From JBBRQP01 sp038226175 (GTDB lineage Bacteria > Cyanobacteriota > Cyanobacteriia > Gloeobacterales > Anthocerotibacteraceae), in the NCBI GenBank assembly GCA_038226175.1, contig JBBRQP010000058.1:1-19330 (forward strand): a stretch of DNA of 19,330 nt. The letters run 5' to 3'. Shown piece by piece: positions 1-7,285 of the stretch (positions are counted from its first letter, which is position 1; the number at the start of each line of letters is the position of its first letter). The notes under the pieces are model-generated. The model was not told the origin of the DNA, did no database searches, and saw nothing but the letters and a program-made list of their open reading frames with translations. Made by a program: the position numbers and the translations under genes.

Positions 1-120
1 CGGGTAGGTCAAGCAATACGGTGTTGGCAAGAGCAACGCAATCGAGCACAGACGAAAATCCAATGGCGCTTCACGACCAAAGAAGCACGGGAGAAACTGA
101 AGCGCCTCTACCCGTCATAA
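1..120 (+). pseudogene. IS630-family transposase, C-terminal fragment cut by window edge
   Basis: Frame 1 is open from the first base to a TAA at 118-120 (39 residues). It ends in WRFTTKEAREKLKRLYPS, which resembles the conserved C-terminus of cyanobacterial IS630/Tc1-mariner-type transposases (pattern W-x-F-T-T-x-D/E-A-R-x-K-L-K-R-L-Y-P). These enzymes are DDE transposases that cut and paste at TA dinucleotides. Only the tail is visible, so the catalytic residues lie outside the window and it cannot be judged intact or broken. I did not identify a right terminal repeat downstream. The family call rests on one short motif remembered from the family. Confidence 0.6.
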
Positions 121-421
121 GCTCTGTGGCTGCCTACTAGACTGTTATTCTCCGGTATGATGATACGCACAAAAATAGTAGATAGGCTATAACTTCTCCC
201 AGCTTGCTTTCTGACCGTCTAAAGCAGACTCATAGCAAGGCTTGCATCCTAATGATTGTACATTCATCAATAATGGGCTATGCTTGCCCACGATACAGCA
301 AGGTCATTCACCCCAATCTTTGAGTAGCATTACCCAGACAACCATCTGCGTGATCACCAGAGCGGAAATAGATTTTTTCTGTGTTACAGCAACTTTTTCC
401 AGATTTACAGAACATTGAAAA
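121..421. other. Intergenic stretch with no gene seen
   Basis: About 300 bases between the IS630 tail and the stop codon of the VapC-like toxin gene. All frames are interrupted often, and I see no convincing terminator, tRNA or repeat. It probably includes the right end of the IS630 element, but I could not identify a terminal repeat or a TA target duplication by eye. Confidence 0.5.
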
Positions 422-808
422 TTAAACTTTCTGAATTGGGCCAGGGTAACTCGCCACGACTGTATCACAAGTAATTAAAAGCATCCCTTCCACCGTAGCT
501 TGGGCAATTAAAATGCGGTCAAATGGGTCTTTGTGCAGATTGGGTAGACCACCTACGGCTACAGTATGTACGCTATAAATCGGCAGTTCCATATAACCGT
601 TGTCCAATAAGCCCCGCCGCAGGAGGTGTGGGTTTACTTTAAAATCTTCCCGACCCAGACTATTTTTGATGGTCAGTTCCCAGAGGCTTGCTGCACTGAA
701 GAATAGTTCGTGAGCAGGATCATCAATTAGTGAAATCGCCTCAAGTGAGAGTTCTCCAATAGAACCCGCGACCCAAAGTAGTAAATGCGTATCTAATAGT
801 AGCCTCAT
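422..808 (-). CDS. vapC: Type II toxin, VapC-like PIN-domain ribonuclease
   Basis: A 128-residue PIN-domain protein of the usual size for VapC toxins, which are Mg2+-dependent endoribonucleases that act on tRNA, rRNA or mRNA when freed from their antitoxin. The acidic centre is visible: D6 in LLLDTH, E44 in SLWELTIK, D94 and D97 in KDPFDRILIAQA, and D115 in ITCD. The ATG (808-806) overlaps the antitoxin TGA (807-805) as ATGA, so the two are translationally coupled, with the antitoxin made first. The reading frame is complete, so the toxin is probably functional. The RNA target cannot be read from sequence. The neighbouring transposase tail fits a mobile or addiction role. Confidence 0.88.
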   Translation of the reverse strand: MRLLLDTHLLLWVAGSIGELSLEAISLIDDPAHELFFSAASLWELTIKNSLGREDFKVNPHLLRRGLLDNGYMELPIYSVHTVAVGGLPNLHKDPFDRILIAQATVEGMLLITCDTVVASYPGPIQKV

Positions 809-1050
809 GCCTTGCCATCAAACAGTTGCTCAATCTCAGTACCGCCCATCTGGTCAAAGTCACTAGGAACTAAGATTTGCCCTTTCAAAAAGCCCCGTCG
901 CTTCATCTGTGAAGCCTCAGGTGCATGGAGAGCTGTGACCTTGACCATGGGTTTACCCGCCTTAGCGATCACAAAGGACTCACCCTGAGCAGCTAGTTCA
1001 ACTAAACGGGATAGCTGGGTTTTTGCTTCGTGAATATTAAAAGTTTGCAT
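805..1050 (-). CDS. Type II antitoxin, Phd/YefM family
   Basis: An 81-residue protein with the N-terminal Phd/YefM fold: FNIHEAKTQLSRLVELAAQG, then a short beta hairpin FVIAKAGKPMVKV. This part normally forms the DNA-binding dimer. The C-terminal half (about residues 48-81, MKRRGFLKGQILVPSDFDQM) has the usual pattern of the segment that wraps around and blocks the toxin active site. It is the promoter-proximal gene of a two-gene operon and overlaps the PIN toxin by 4 bp. Family members repress their own promoter, and short TAAACT-type repeats lie directly upstream of the ATG. The pairing of a Phd-type antitoxin with a PIN toxin is common in cyanobacteria. Confidence 0.87.
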   Translation of the reverse strand: MQTFNIHEAKTQLSRLVELAAQGESFVIAKAGKPMVKVTALHAPEASQMKRRGFLKGQILVPSDFDQMGGTEIEQLFDGKA

Positions 1051-1052
1051 GA

Positions 1053-1091
1053 TAAACTCCTGGATAAACTTAGTCTATCAAACTAAACTTA
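1053..1091 (-). promoter_or_regulatory. Candidate operator of the toxin-antitoxin operon
   Basis: Immediately upstream of the antitoxin ATG, TAAACT occurs three times in the same orientation (1053-1058, 1065-1070, 1084-1089). The last two extend to TAAACTTA (1065-1072 and 1084-1091), 19 bp apart. Between them is an imperfect palindrome with TAGT/ACTA arms (1071-1085). Phd/YefM antitoxins autoregulate by binding short repeats at this position. The operator role is inferred and no clear -35/-10 pair was found. Confidence 0.35.
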
Positions 1092-1449
1092 CTACTGTTG
1101 ACCTCAAATTCAATCTTGGTGAGCCAGTGCTTACCAGGAATCTTTGCTCATCTTTGATTTGGCTGGCAAGGAAAATCATCAGGTGGGTCTCGTAATCTTC
1201 ATTGGTGCGGGCAAAGCAAGGTTAGTTGCGCTTCTAAGCTTCGGAAAGCAGTTGCCATAAAGTTTCTTTACAGCTACCCAACAATGGTCGAACACAGGGT
1301 CGGAAAATACTTTTGTATCCTACTAAAGAGTCGCCCCATGCGGATTAACTCAGTAGCAGACATGCAAGACTTCTTTTCAAGAAGGTGAGTAGAGTCTGTT
1401 TATAAAAAATCAAACAGAGTACAGTGACTTTGAATTGACCACTTTATGT
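1092..1449. other. Intergenic stretch, possibly holding a decayed coding remnant
   Basis: About 360 bases with no intact gene. On the minus strand, a short frame running from about 1195 down to a TGA near 1081 reads like protein (NEDYETHLMIFLASQIKDEQ, then RFLVSTG) without a start of its own. Upstream of it the frame breaks, as expected of a decayed gene. I do not recognise the family. A weak 6-bp hairpin (1396-1401 with 1412-1417) lies beyond the 3' end of the SLH gene and might help end its transcript. Confidence 0.25.
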
Positions 1450-2964
1450 TTAAAATTGCGCTTTGGGAACAGCCTTAGCTGGGAAGACCGTGATCGGTTC
1501 GGGGATTGATTCGATAGCAGTTTTACCAAATTTATTTAAGGTCAGCAAAATCTTGCCGTTAGGAATGTCGAGATTTTTACCAATTTTGACCTCAGCTTTG
1601 TAGAAGCCTTTAGGTTGTTCTTTCATTTTGACCTCGGCTGTATAGCCATCAATACGAAAACTAGCCGCACCGCCTTGGTCGCCGCGCAAGGTCACCACCA
1701 AGACATCACCGGGTACAAAGGGTTTACCAGGCTTACTATTAAAGCCAACTTGCGTGATCTGAGGGGGTATCGAAGCTGAGGCCAAATCTGAGGTAGACCG
1801 TCCACTACCGCCGCTGTTATTGCGAAAATCCGGTCGATAAAGCCCCGGACTATAGGCTTGACCCGACGTACGATTAGCATTGTTGTTGCCCCCACCAAAG
1901 CCCCCCGGAATGCCATTGGGACTGGTGCCACTATAGGGATCAATACCTGTATTATTATTGCTGTCATTATTTGACGCGGCATCGTCATTTGAGGCAGGGG
2001 GCGCAGCTGCCACAGTTGATCTACCCACTGGCGCAGTACCAACACTGAGGACGGCAATGCGTTGTTTGCGGTCTTCGAGACCGCCACGACTGAGAGCAAC
2101 GCTGATGGCAGGATTATTGAGATAGTCTCCCGCCTTGACCTTATAAAATGCGGTGTAAATACCGGGCTGAGTTTCTTTGAGGGGTTGGTTACGCACCAAA
2201 TCTCCCAAAGAATAGGTCGCTTTGGTGCCGGGTGTGCCTTGAGCCGTAATAGTCACACTTTCACCCGGTTTGAGCGCTCGGTCTTTGGGCTGCACTTCGA
2301 TGGCGGTAAGTTTGGGGGCTTCGATTGTTAACTGCGCGACTGGTGGCGGTAAGGGATTAAGTTTTTGACGACTGACAAGGGCTTGATAGAGCAAAACTGC
2401 GCCTTCACCGCGCGTCAAAATGAAATCAGGCCCAAGTTCTTTGGGATTGGGATAATTGATGATGAGTCCCGCTTGGGCTGCTGCTGCGACAAAGGGTTTA
2501 CCTTCAGCTGCCACTTGGTCGCCATCTTTATAAAGTGATAACCACGCGGTCGTCGTCTCAGACCCCGGAGCTGTCAATTTTAATAAACGGTCAAATAGGG
2601 CAATCGCTTCGAGGCGCGTATAGTCTCCTTTGGGCTGAAATTTACCCCCTGGCGCACTGCCTAGACCCGCTTGGACAAAGGCTCGAGCTTTGGCATAGTC
2701 AGCACTACTTTTAGGAATATCGGTGATGGTCACGGTCTTTTTGGGTGCGGGCAAATTAAAGACCTGTCCCACCCAAGTGGCTAATTCGAGGCGAGTTAGA
2801 GTTTTTTCTAGGTTAGATGTACTTACAGGCAAATTTTGTTGTTGCTGTAGTGCTTCAGCATAAGGTCTTGTCCACTGCATATCAGGAGTCTGAGCCGGGA
2901 GTGGGTGTACTAACAGGCTGCTAGCGAGCACCAAAGCAAAAATTTTGGAGAGACGGTTGGGCAT
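1450..2964 (-). CDS. Exported S-layer-homology (SLH) domain protein
   Basis: A 504-residue secreted protein. Residues 1-24 form a Sec signal peptide (basic MPNRLSK, hydrophobic core, cleavage near LPAQ). Three SLH-like segments follow at about 28-75, 79-140 and 141-197, with recurring TRLE or TRGE motifs after each short helix. SLH domains bind peptidoglycan-linked polymers and anchor envelope proteins. After the SLH region come two similar beta-rich modules (about 212-307 and 400-500). Each runs as PG-x-V-x-V-T-x-x-G, then PGIY or KGFY, then an L/I-rich strand. A low-complexity N/G/S-rich linker (about 320-395) separates them. There is no C-terminal porin barrel, so it differs from the cyanobacterial SLH-OprB porins. 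The ATG is preceded by an AGG-containing site. It is divergent from the esterase gene. Confidence 0.82.
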   Translation of the reverse strand: MPNRLSKIFALVLASSLLVHPLPAQTPDMQWTRPYAEALQQQQNLPVSTSNLEKTLTRLELATWVGQVFNLPAPKKTVTITDIPKSSADYAKARAFVQAGLGSAPGGKFQPKGDYTRLEAIALFDRLLKLTAPGSETTTAWLSLYKDGDQVAAEGKPFVAAAAQAGLIINYPNPKELGPDFILTRGEGAVLLYQALVSRQKLNPLPPPVAQLTIEAPKLTAIEVQPKDRALKPGESVTITAQGTPGTKATYSLGDLVRNQPLKETQPGIYTAFYKVKAGDYLNNPAISVALSRGGLEDRKQRIAVLSVGTAPVGRSTVAAAPPASNDDAASNNDSNNNTGIDPYSGTSPNGIPGGFGGGNNNANRTSGQAYSPGLYRPDFRNNSGGSGRSTSDLASASIPPQITQVGFNSKPGKPFVPGDVLVVTLRGDQGGAASFRIDGYTAEVKMKEQPKGFYKAEVKIGKNLDIPNGKILLTLNKFGKTAIESIPEPITVFPAKAVPKAQF

Positions 2965-3130
2965 GGGGAACCTGCGGGGTCACGAATAGATCTGACGCAC
3001 ACTTATTATCATAGTTTCCATTCTGACCTTTTTTCGTTAAGGGGCTAGCCGTAGTAGTTTTCTTGAATAAAATTAAATTTTTACCGCCATGGCTAGAAAT
3101 TACCCGGGCTTTTCTCTTCAAAAAACCGTT

Positions 3131-3772
3131 ATGATCAAACCCATGCGTTATCTTTACCTCCATGGTCTTGCCTCTGGCCCTAATTCTGGTAAAGGGCGTT
3201 ATTTCACGGCACAATTAAACACTCTTGGCCTTGAGTTAGTTTCCCCGGATTTGAATCTGCCTAACTTTCGGACCATGACCCTGAGTAGCCAATTGGCACG
3301 TATTCACGAAACCCTAGGCGATGACCCGCAGCCTGTGACGTTGTTAGGCTCTAGTATGGGCGGACTGTTGGCGGTCTTGAGTGCGATTGTAGACCCTCGG
3401 GTCTGTCGTTTATTTTTGATGGCTCCGGCCTTTAACTTTTTGCAAGATTGGCCAACCAGAATGGGTGCTCTGGAGTTGTGGCGGGATAAGGGCTATCTGG
3501 AGATGGCACATTATGCTTATAACAAAGTGATGGCACTCGACTATGCCATGATCGAGGATGCGCGTCACTACAACGAACATAGCCTAGTTCGGGCATTACC
3601 TATTTTGATTGTTCATGGTCTTGAAGATGAAGTCGTTGATGCACAGGTTAGTGTTGCCTTTGCCAAGCAGCGTCCCTATGTACAGGTAACCTTGCTCCAT
3701 AGTGATCACCGCCTGACGGATGTGCAAGGGCAGATGTGGAACCTGTTTAGTCACTGGGCAGGGTTGCACTAG
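3131..3772 (+). CDS. YqiA/YcfP-type alpha/beta-fold hydrolase (putative esterase)
   Basis: About 213 residues and cytoplasmic (no signal peptide). The N-terminus MRYLYLHGLASGP with an oxyanion-region HG is typical of the YqiA/UPF0227 family of small esterases. A full catalytic triad is visible, numbering from the ATG at 3131: Ser75 in GSSMGG, Asp166 in VHGLEDEVVD, and His193 in SDHRLTD. The family shows esterase activity on short acyl esters, but the cellular substrate is unknown. The frame is open from an ATG at 3089, yet the extra 14 residues do not resemble the family. ATGs at 3131 and 3143 both fit, and none has a strong ribosome-binding site. It is divergent from the SLH gene, with about 125 bp to the nearest upstream ATG. 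Confidence 0.85.
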   Translation: MIKPMRYLYLHGLASGPNSGKGRYFTAQLNTLGLELVSPDLNLPNFRTMTLSSQLARIHETLGDDPQPVTLLGSSMGGLLAVLSAIVDPRVCRLFLMAPAFNFLQDWPTRMGALELWRDKGYLEMAHYAYNKVMALDYAMIEDARHYNEHSLVRALPILIVHGLEDEVVDAQVSVAFAKQRPYVQVTLLHSDHRLTDVQGQMWNLFSHWAGLH

Positions 3773-3902
3773 GTTTTTGAGACTTTTTAATGCTCAGTGA
3801 CCGCTTCGTGAAATGTCAAACATTTATTGGAAAGAGGACAGATTTATTGAACATCTAGTAGTCGGTATTCGTCATAATAAATGAACTCCTTTGGGAAACT
3901 CC

Positions 3903-4673
3903 ATGACCGCGTTCAAGAATTTAGTTTTTGCAGGTACAGCGTTAGCTTTGTGTGTCACGATGATGAGCCCAGTAATGGCTCGTGGCGGCGGTGGTGGTGG
4001 CGAACGCACACGTAGCTTCACTGGACGTAATGGCGGAACTTTTAACAGCACTGGTAACCGCACCACAACCAGCCCAGGCAACTCCAACTTTAGCGGTAGC
4101 TACAACCGTACCAATGCCGATGGTCATGCTACCTCCGGTAACTACGATGTCAACGCTACCCACACGGCTAATACCAATGGTGCTGGCGGTAGCTCCAGCT
4201 ATGACGGTACCGTTACTCGGGGTGGTCAAACCTATGATGTCTCCGGGACACGAGCGACTACGCCCAGTGCCACAGGCAATATCCGCACTAATGACTACAC
4301 TATTACCAACAGTGCAGGTCAAGTGGTTCGCAATGATAACAGTACCCGCACCTACAACAGCACCACGGGTACTGCGACCAAAGACAGCATCATCACCAAT
4401 GGTCAAGGCGTTAGCCATAACGTAGATTCCACGGCTACGCGCACTGTGGGTACCCCTGGCTATACCAAATCAACCACCGTGACCGATGCGGCTGGTCAAG
4501 CCACTGGTACTTACAACAGCACCACCTCGTACAGCACAGTTCCTGGTCAAGGGGTAACTAAAACCATCACCGGTACGACCTCCACGGGCGAAACCTTTGG
4601 TGGTACGGTATCTCCAGCTGTGACGACTCCGGTGGTACCTGTGGTGCCATCAACCACTCCTGTGACCCCATAA
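3903..4673 (+). CDS. Secreted Thr/Asn/Gly-rich repetitive protein of unknown function
   Basis: A 256-residue protein with a clear signal peptide (MTAFKNLVFAGTALALCVTM, cleavage near VMA-RG). The mature part begins with a run of six glycines and is then almost entirely T, N, S, G, D and V. Loosely repeated beta-type units follow, such as GQTYDVSGT, GQVVRNDNST, GQGVSHNVD, GQATGTYNST and GQGVTKTITG. It ends in a Pro/Val/Thr-rich tail (TPVVPVVPSTTPVTP). Mature protein has no cysteine. The composition suits an extracellular or periplasmic beta-repeat, fibre or matrix protein, but I do not recognise a family. The frame could start at a TTG at 3891; the ATG at 3903 places the signal peptide correctly. 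It stands alone in its transcript, followed by a strong terminator. Confidence 0.75.
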   Translation: MTAFKNLVFAGTALALCVTMMSPVMARGGGGGGERTRSFTGRNGGTFNSTGNRTTTSPGNSNFSGSYNRTNADGHATSGNYDVNATHTANTNGAGGSSSYDGTVTRGGQTYDVSGTRATTPSATGNIRTNDYTITNSAGQVVRNDNSTRTYNSTTGTATKDSIITNGQGVSHNVDSTATRTVGTPGYTKSTTVTDAAGQATGTYNSTTSYSTVPGQGVTKTITGTTSTGETFGGTVSPAVTTPVVPVVPSTTPVTP

Positions 4674-4689
4674 CTTAGAACCCTCTTAA

Positions 4690-4729
4690 AATCACCCGGA
4701 CTGCGTAGTTTAGTCTGGGTGATTTTTTT
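4690..4729 (+). terminator. Rho-independent terminator
   Basis: A 13-bp stem, AATCACCCGGACT (4690-4702) with AGTCTGGGTGATT (4712-4724), with one G-T pair and a 9-nt loop, is followed by a T tract (4723-4729). It ends the transcript of the Thr-rich protein gene and isolates it from the downstream LCP gene. Confidence 0.9.
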
Positions 4730-4876
4730 GACGATGACCAGAAATATTCCCAAGAATTTGACTATCGGCCTTACAATAATCGGTTAAGCTCTACCGCCTC
4801 AACTAATCCCCCTTGGCTGGTAAAAACGACCCATGATCCACGTTAAACCTGCTTCGTTCTGGGATGTCTTTCACTG

Positions 4877-6160
4877 ATGAAACTGTCACGCGCTTGGCTA
4901 TTACTCATACTTGGTTTAGGGTTTTCTGTAGCTGCGGTACTGATTCTGATTTTGCCTCAGGTACGCCCTTTTAAGACTTCTATGACGCGCAGTCAAGAAG
5001 CTCAATTGCTTCAGCCGCCTGCGCAAGCTATGAATATTTTGTTACTTGGCACCGATGTGGTGCGCTCTAAGGTCTGTAATGAACAGGGCTTTTGTGCTCC
5101 GGCTAATTCTTTAGATGGGCGCTCAGATACAGTTTTGCTGATCCATATAGAACCCAAATTAGGTAAGGTACATACTGTTTCGATTCCCCGTGATTCACGC
5201 GTTGAGATTCCAGGTTATGGTAAGCATAAAATTAATGAAGCTAATATTAGTGGCGGAGCCCTGTTAGCAGTTCAAACTGTCAGTCAACTTTTTAATGCGC
5301 TACCTATCAATCGTTACGTGCGGCTCAATACCCTCGGCGTAGTAGATATTATTAATAGTCTGGGCGGGGTGCGTGTCAACGTCAAAAAAGCTATTCATTA
5401 TAGTGATGATTCGCAGCACTTATATATCAACTTTCCCCAAGGATCACAAACTTTGAGCGGTCTACAAGCCCAACAATACTTACGTTTTCGGCATGATGAG
5501 CTAGGCGATATTGGGCGGGTTCAGCGTCAACAAGAAGTCCTGCGTGCTTTAATTGATCAAGCCTTACAGCCCCAGACTTTATTGCGACTACCGCGTATTT
5601 TGGAAGTTTTGCAGCAAGATGTTGATACTAACTTAAGTTTAGGCGATCTCTTGGTGGTGGCTCAAGTCGCTGTCAAACTTGACCGTAAGCGTGATTTACA
5701 ACAAGTGATGTTACCAGGACGCTTTAGTGCACCCGGTGAATACAGCAGCAGTTTTTGGATTCCTTTTAGAGAAAAATTACCGGGACTTGCTGCCAATTAT
5801 TTGGGTTGGGGAGAACGTGCTGCCGCCAAACCCGTTGACCGTGCCCATCAAGCCTATATTATCGTCCAGAATGCAACAGCAAGTCCACTTAATACAAGCA
5901 AACTGAAACGTTATTTACGAGAGTTAGGCTTTCGCCATTTTGATTTGATTCAGCCCTATCCTGTCGCGATTTGGCACACACAAGTTATTGCCCAACAAGG
6001 TGATGTCCCCCTTGCTGAAGCCGTACAACAAACCTTGGGGTTAGGCGAAGTGATCAGAGATTCAACTGGTCAGATTAATTCTGAGATCACCATTCGCTTG
6101 GGTAAAGATTGGGCTGTAAGTTCATCAGGACAAAAGATTATCCGTACCCCCCAGCCCTAG
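4877..6160 (+). CDS. LytR-CpsA-Psr (LCP) family envelope protein with LytR_C domain
   Basis: A 427-residue membrane-anchored protein. One transmembrane helix lies at about residues 7-27, with the catalytic part outside. The LCP domain spans about 52-225. Its motifs are MNILLLGTD (52-60), DGRSDTVLL (80-88), SIPRDSRVEIPG (102-113), KINEAN (118-123), and LRFRHDELGDIGRVQRQQ (202-219), whose arginines bind the pyrophosphate of polyprenyl-linked sugars. LCP proteins transfer glycopolymers from lipid carriers to the cell wall. A LytR C-terminal domain spans about 325-412. An extra Cys pair (C67, C73) sits in an insertion before GRSD and could form a disulfide. It begins a run of same-strand envelope genes. 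The polymer attached in this organism is not known from sequence. Confidence 0.9.
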   Translation: MKLSRAWLLLILGLGFSVAAVLILILPQVRPFKTSMTRSQEAQLLQPPAQAMNILLLGTDVVRSKVCNEQGFCAPANSLDGRSDTVLLIHIEPKLGKVHTVSIPRDSRVEIPGYGKHKINEANISGGALLAVQTVSQLFNALPINRYVRLNTLGVVDIINSLGGVRVNVKKAIHYSDDSQHLYINFPQGSQTLSGLQAQQYLRFRHDELGDIGRVQRQQEVLRALIDQALQPQTLLRLPRILEVLQQDVDTNLSLGDLLVVAQVAVKLDRKRDLQQVMLPGRFSAPGEYSSSFWIPFREKLPGLAANYLGWGERAAAKPVDRAHQAYIIVQNATASPLNTSKLKRYLRELGFRHFDLIQPYPVAIWHTQVIAQQGDVPLAEAVQQTLGLGEVIRDSTGQINSEITIRLGKDWAVSSSGQKIIRTPQP

Positions 6161-6246
6161 TGGTTGCTGTCGGCGTGCTTCGTAAAACTACACTACGTAA
6201 CCCCTAGACCCTATGCTAGGATCAGACCGATTCCCAAAGGTACATA

Positions 6247-7224
6247 ATGATGACAAACTTACGTGCCCTGTGTTTGTTTGGTCTGCTGAGTAGTTTGAGT
6301 GTGACAGTATATGCCGAGACCGAACTCATCGTTGCACCCGGTCAATTAACGCTGACGCAAGCTCTAGGTCAGGCAGTTCCCGGTACTATTATCAAAGTCA
6401 GTCCTGGTAGCTATACAGCGCAAACAGGCGAAAAATTTCCACTGATTGTACCAACTGGCGTAACGATTATCGGAGATGAAACAACTAAAGGCCGAGCTAT
6501 TATTATCACTGGTGGCGGTAAATTTCTCTCCCCAACCGTTGCAGGTCAAGATGTTGCGATGGTGGCAGGTAAAGATACTAAAGTCATGGGCTTAACCGTC
6601 TCTGACCCCAATAAACGCGGCTATAGCCTCTGGATCGAGGGGAGTAATGCCATCATTGCCAATAACACCTTAACGGGGTCTAATAATGACGGCATGATGA
6701 TCACAGGGGCAAGTACAGCTCAAATCAACGGTAATTATTTTTATAAGAATAATTCAGACGGGCTAACGGTACTTAGTACAGCAACTCCAATCGTCCAAAA
6801 TAATCTCTTTGAGGAAACTGGATTTGGCATCAATGTTGACGGCAAGTCAGCGCCCCAATTTATCAACAATATCATTCGCAAATGTGTTGATGGGGTAGTG
6901 GTTTTTGGGCAAGCACAACCCATCTTCCGGGGTAATCGCTTTGAAAAAAATCGTCGTAGTGGTATTGCCGTGGGCGGACAAGCTAAGCCAGATTTGGGTA
7001 CAGCCACTGATCCTGGTAAAAATGTCTTTGTCGGCAATGGCTTAGCTCAAATCAACAATACCCCCCGCAGTACAGAAATATTATTGTCCTACGGCAATCA
7101 ATATGACAGGAGGCTTTTTTTGGGACGGGTAAAAGTAGAGGGTACGCTAGTCAATGTGACACCTATTACTAAAAAACCTCCCGCCAAAAAAACCAAGGTC
7201 AAAAGCAAACCCATCAAACATTGA
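6247..7224 (+). CDS. Secreted DUF1565 right-handed beta-helix protein (copy 1)
   Basis: A 325-residue exported protein. Residues 1-23 (MMTNLRALCLFG to VYA) form a signal peptide. The mature start ELIVAPGQLTLTQALGQA with PGTIIKVSPGSYTAQTGE is the DUF1565 signature. From about 100 to 265, pectin-lyase-like coils of about 23 residues recur, with ladders of N-N-x-F/I (GNYFYKN, NNLFEET, NNIIRKC, GNRFEKN). Such coils bind or cleave polysaccharides, but no catalytic site can be assigned. The C-terminus is strongly basic (KKPPAKKTKVKSKPIKH), perhaps for contact with acidic polymers. ATG 6247 has AAAGG seven bases upstream. The next gene is a close paralogue about 60 bp downstream, which suggests tandem duplication and one transcript. 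Confidence 0.85.
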   Translation: MMTNLRALCLFGLLSSLSVTVYAETELIVAPGQLTLTQALGQAVPGTIIKVSPGSYTAQTGEKFPLIVPTGVTIIGDETTKGRAIIITGGGKFLSPTVAGQDVAMVAGKDTKVMGLTVSDPNKRGYSLWIEGSNAIIANNTLTGSNNDGMMITGASTAQINGNYFYKNNSDGLTVLSTATPIVQNNLFEETGFGINVDGKSAPQFINNIIRKCVDGVVVFGQAQPIFRGNRFEKNRRSGIAVGGQAKPDLGTATDPGKNVFVGNGLAQINNTPRSTEILLSYGNQYDRRLFLGRVKVEGTLVNVTPITKKPPAKKTKVKSKPIKH

Positions 7225-7285
7225 GTAACTGTGCCCTACAGCCCGATCTTTGTTACCATCAAAAGCACCGCAAAACTGGAATAAC

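Noticed and set aside
1692..2331. Antisense and alternate-frame reading frames inside the SLH gene
   Set aside because: Shadows of the SLH gene, which has a signal peptide and clear domains; no ribosome-binding site or family match for the shadows.
3942..4425. Two long overlapping frames (158 and 147 residues) within the Thr-rich gene
   Set aside because: The repetitive, GC-rich third positions keep other frames open by chance. Only the 3903-4673 frame has a signal peptide, and it ends just before the terminator.
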